Positions 63,795-64,000 of a stretch of 64,000 bases of DNA are shown here, piece after piece. The position numbers were made by a program, and so were the translations under genes. Position 1 is the first letter of the stretch, and the number at the start of each line of letters is the position of its first letter. The stretch is from positions 868,001 through 932,000 of the forward strand of contig NZ_AKWZ02000010.1 in NCBI RefSeq assembly GCF_000306235.2, given 5' to 3'. Under the pieces are notes generated by a model, which made no database searches, had not been told where the DNA came from, and saw only the letters and a program-made list of their open reading frames with translations. The DNA is from Leptospira fainei serovar Hurstbridge str. BUT 6. GTDB lineage: Bacteria > Spirochaetota > Leptospiria > Leptospirales > Leptospiraceae.

Positions 63795-64000
63795 TCATTT
63801 GATCCGAACACGGATAGTACGACGTTGGATTTCGAAATAATCGTTCAAAGATAGAACTGAAAAAAATCGGATTGAACCCCGTCGATTAACCGCAGCTCCA
63901 GACTGAATCATCTTCTCCTGAAAGAGAATTTCTTCCGAATTTTCTAAGAGATATCCGCCTTCCGAGACAAGATTAAATGCGCATTCGCTGATAATCGAAT
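63795..64000 (-). CDS. C-terminal part of an unknown protein (cut by the right edge)
   Basis: On the minus strand an open frame enters from the right edge and ends at a TGA at 63795-63797. The 67 visible residues include AFNLVSEGGYLLENSEEILF and NDYFEIQRRTIRVRIK at the end. No family is recognisable from this piece. The other two minus frames are closed here, which supports it. The stop lies about 120 bases before the M23 gene start, so the two could share a transcript. Confidence 0.6.
   Translation of the reverse strand, partial: SIISECAFNLVSEGGYLLENSEEILFQEKMIQSGAAVNRRGSIRFFSVLSLNDYFEIQRRTIRVRIK

Overview
The window looks like a stretch of spirochaete chromosome, most probably Leptospira. 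Several things point there. An isolated 5S rRNA gene lies outside any 16S/23S operon. There is a tmRNA whose tag reads ANNELALAA. Spirochaete-type lipoproteins with relaxed lipoboxes (QCS, IAC, SCK, NCK, FNC) are numerous, and many GTG/TTG start codons sit behind strong AGGAGG sites. Many conserved proteins match no widely named family. I saw no insertion sequence, CRISPR array or prophage. The genus is my inference from these features; no database comparison was possible.

Layout. 1-2.9 kb: the rpmH-rnpA-yidD-yidC-jag block on the minus strand (jag cut by the left edge), behind a lone 5S gene. 3.2-7.9 kb: a divergent Fpg/Nei-family protein, a large unknown membrane protein and AvtA, all minus. 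8-10.5 kb: a three-part adenylate cyclase, then tmRNA with a duplicated 3' end that looks like an attachment-site scar. 10.8-16.5 kb: an exported SGNH hydrolase with a textbook promoter, then four tightly packed envelope genes (membrane protein, HEAT-repeat lipoprotein, unknown lipoprotein, metallo-beta-lactamase-fold lipoprotein). 16.5-22.2 kb: acyl-CoA ligase, a lysine-rich exported protein, and aat/thpR/pabBC. 22.3-27.2 kb: a MASE1 histidine kinase, a TetR regulator, a hydrolase lipoprotein and a membrane protein whose promoter carries a perfect 16-bp palindrome.

27.2-37 kb: a cystathionine gamma-synthase-like enzyme, RF1, two plus-strand genes, then a packed minus-strand operon (TetR, rhomboid, zinc dehydrogenase, Nudix, nitrilase-like) in which every gene appears to start with GTG or TTG. 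A fructosamine-kinase-family gene lies upstream. 37-48 kb: GH18-like protein, FecR lipoprotein, purT, a GpsA-PlsB fusion, lipoproteins, a gpx-ohrR oxidative-stress operon with palindromic sites, and a porin-like beta-barrel. 48-56 kb: a CPA2 antiporter, a GT-C-type membrane protein, tRNA-Gly, M32 carboxypeptidase, a small FliG-middle-domain-like protein, and a TetR gene divergent from two membrane-protein genes. 56-64 kb: PhzF, an F420/NADP-reductase-like protein, DUF423, two tandem TRL-like lipoproteins, ornithine aminotransferase, two divergent membrane proteins with overlapping start regions, a DUF1569 protein, an M23 peptidase, and the tail of a gene running off the right edge.

Most of the window is core metabolism and cell envelope. 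The items that most repay a second look are the GpsA-PlsB fusion, the tmRNA 3'-end duplication, the Fpg-family protein lacking expected catalytic residues, the RNase P protein whose conserved N-terminus precedes any usual start codon, the standalone FliG-M-like protein, and several palindromic operators next to TetR or OhrR genes.
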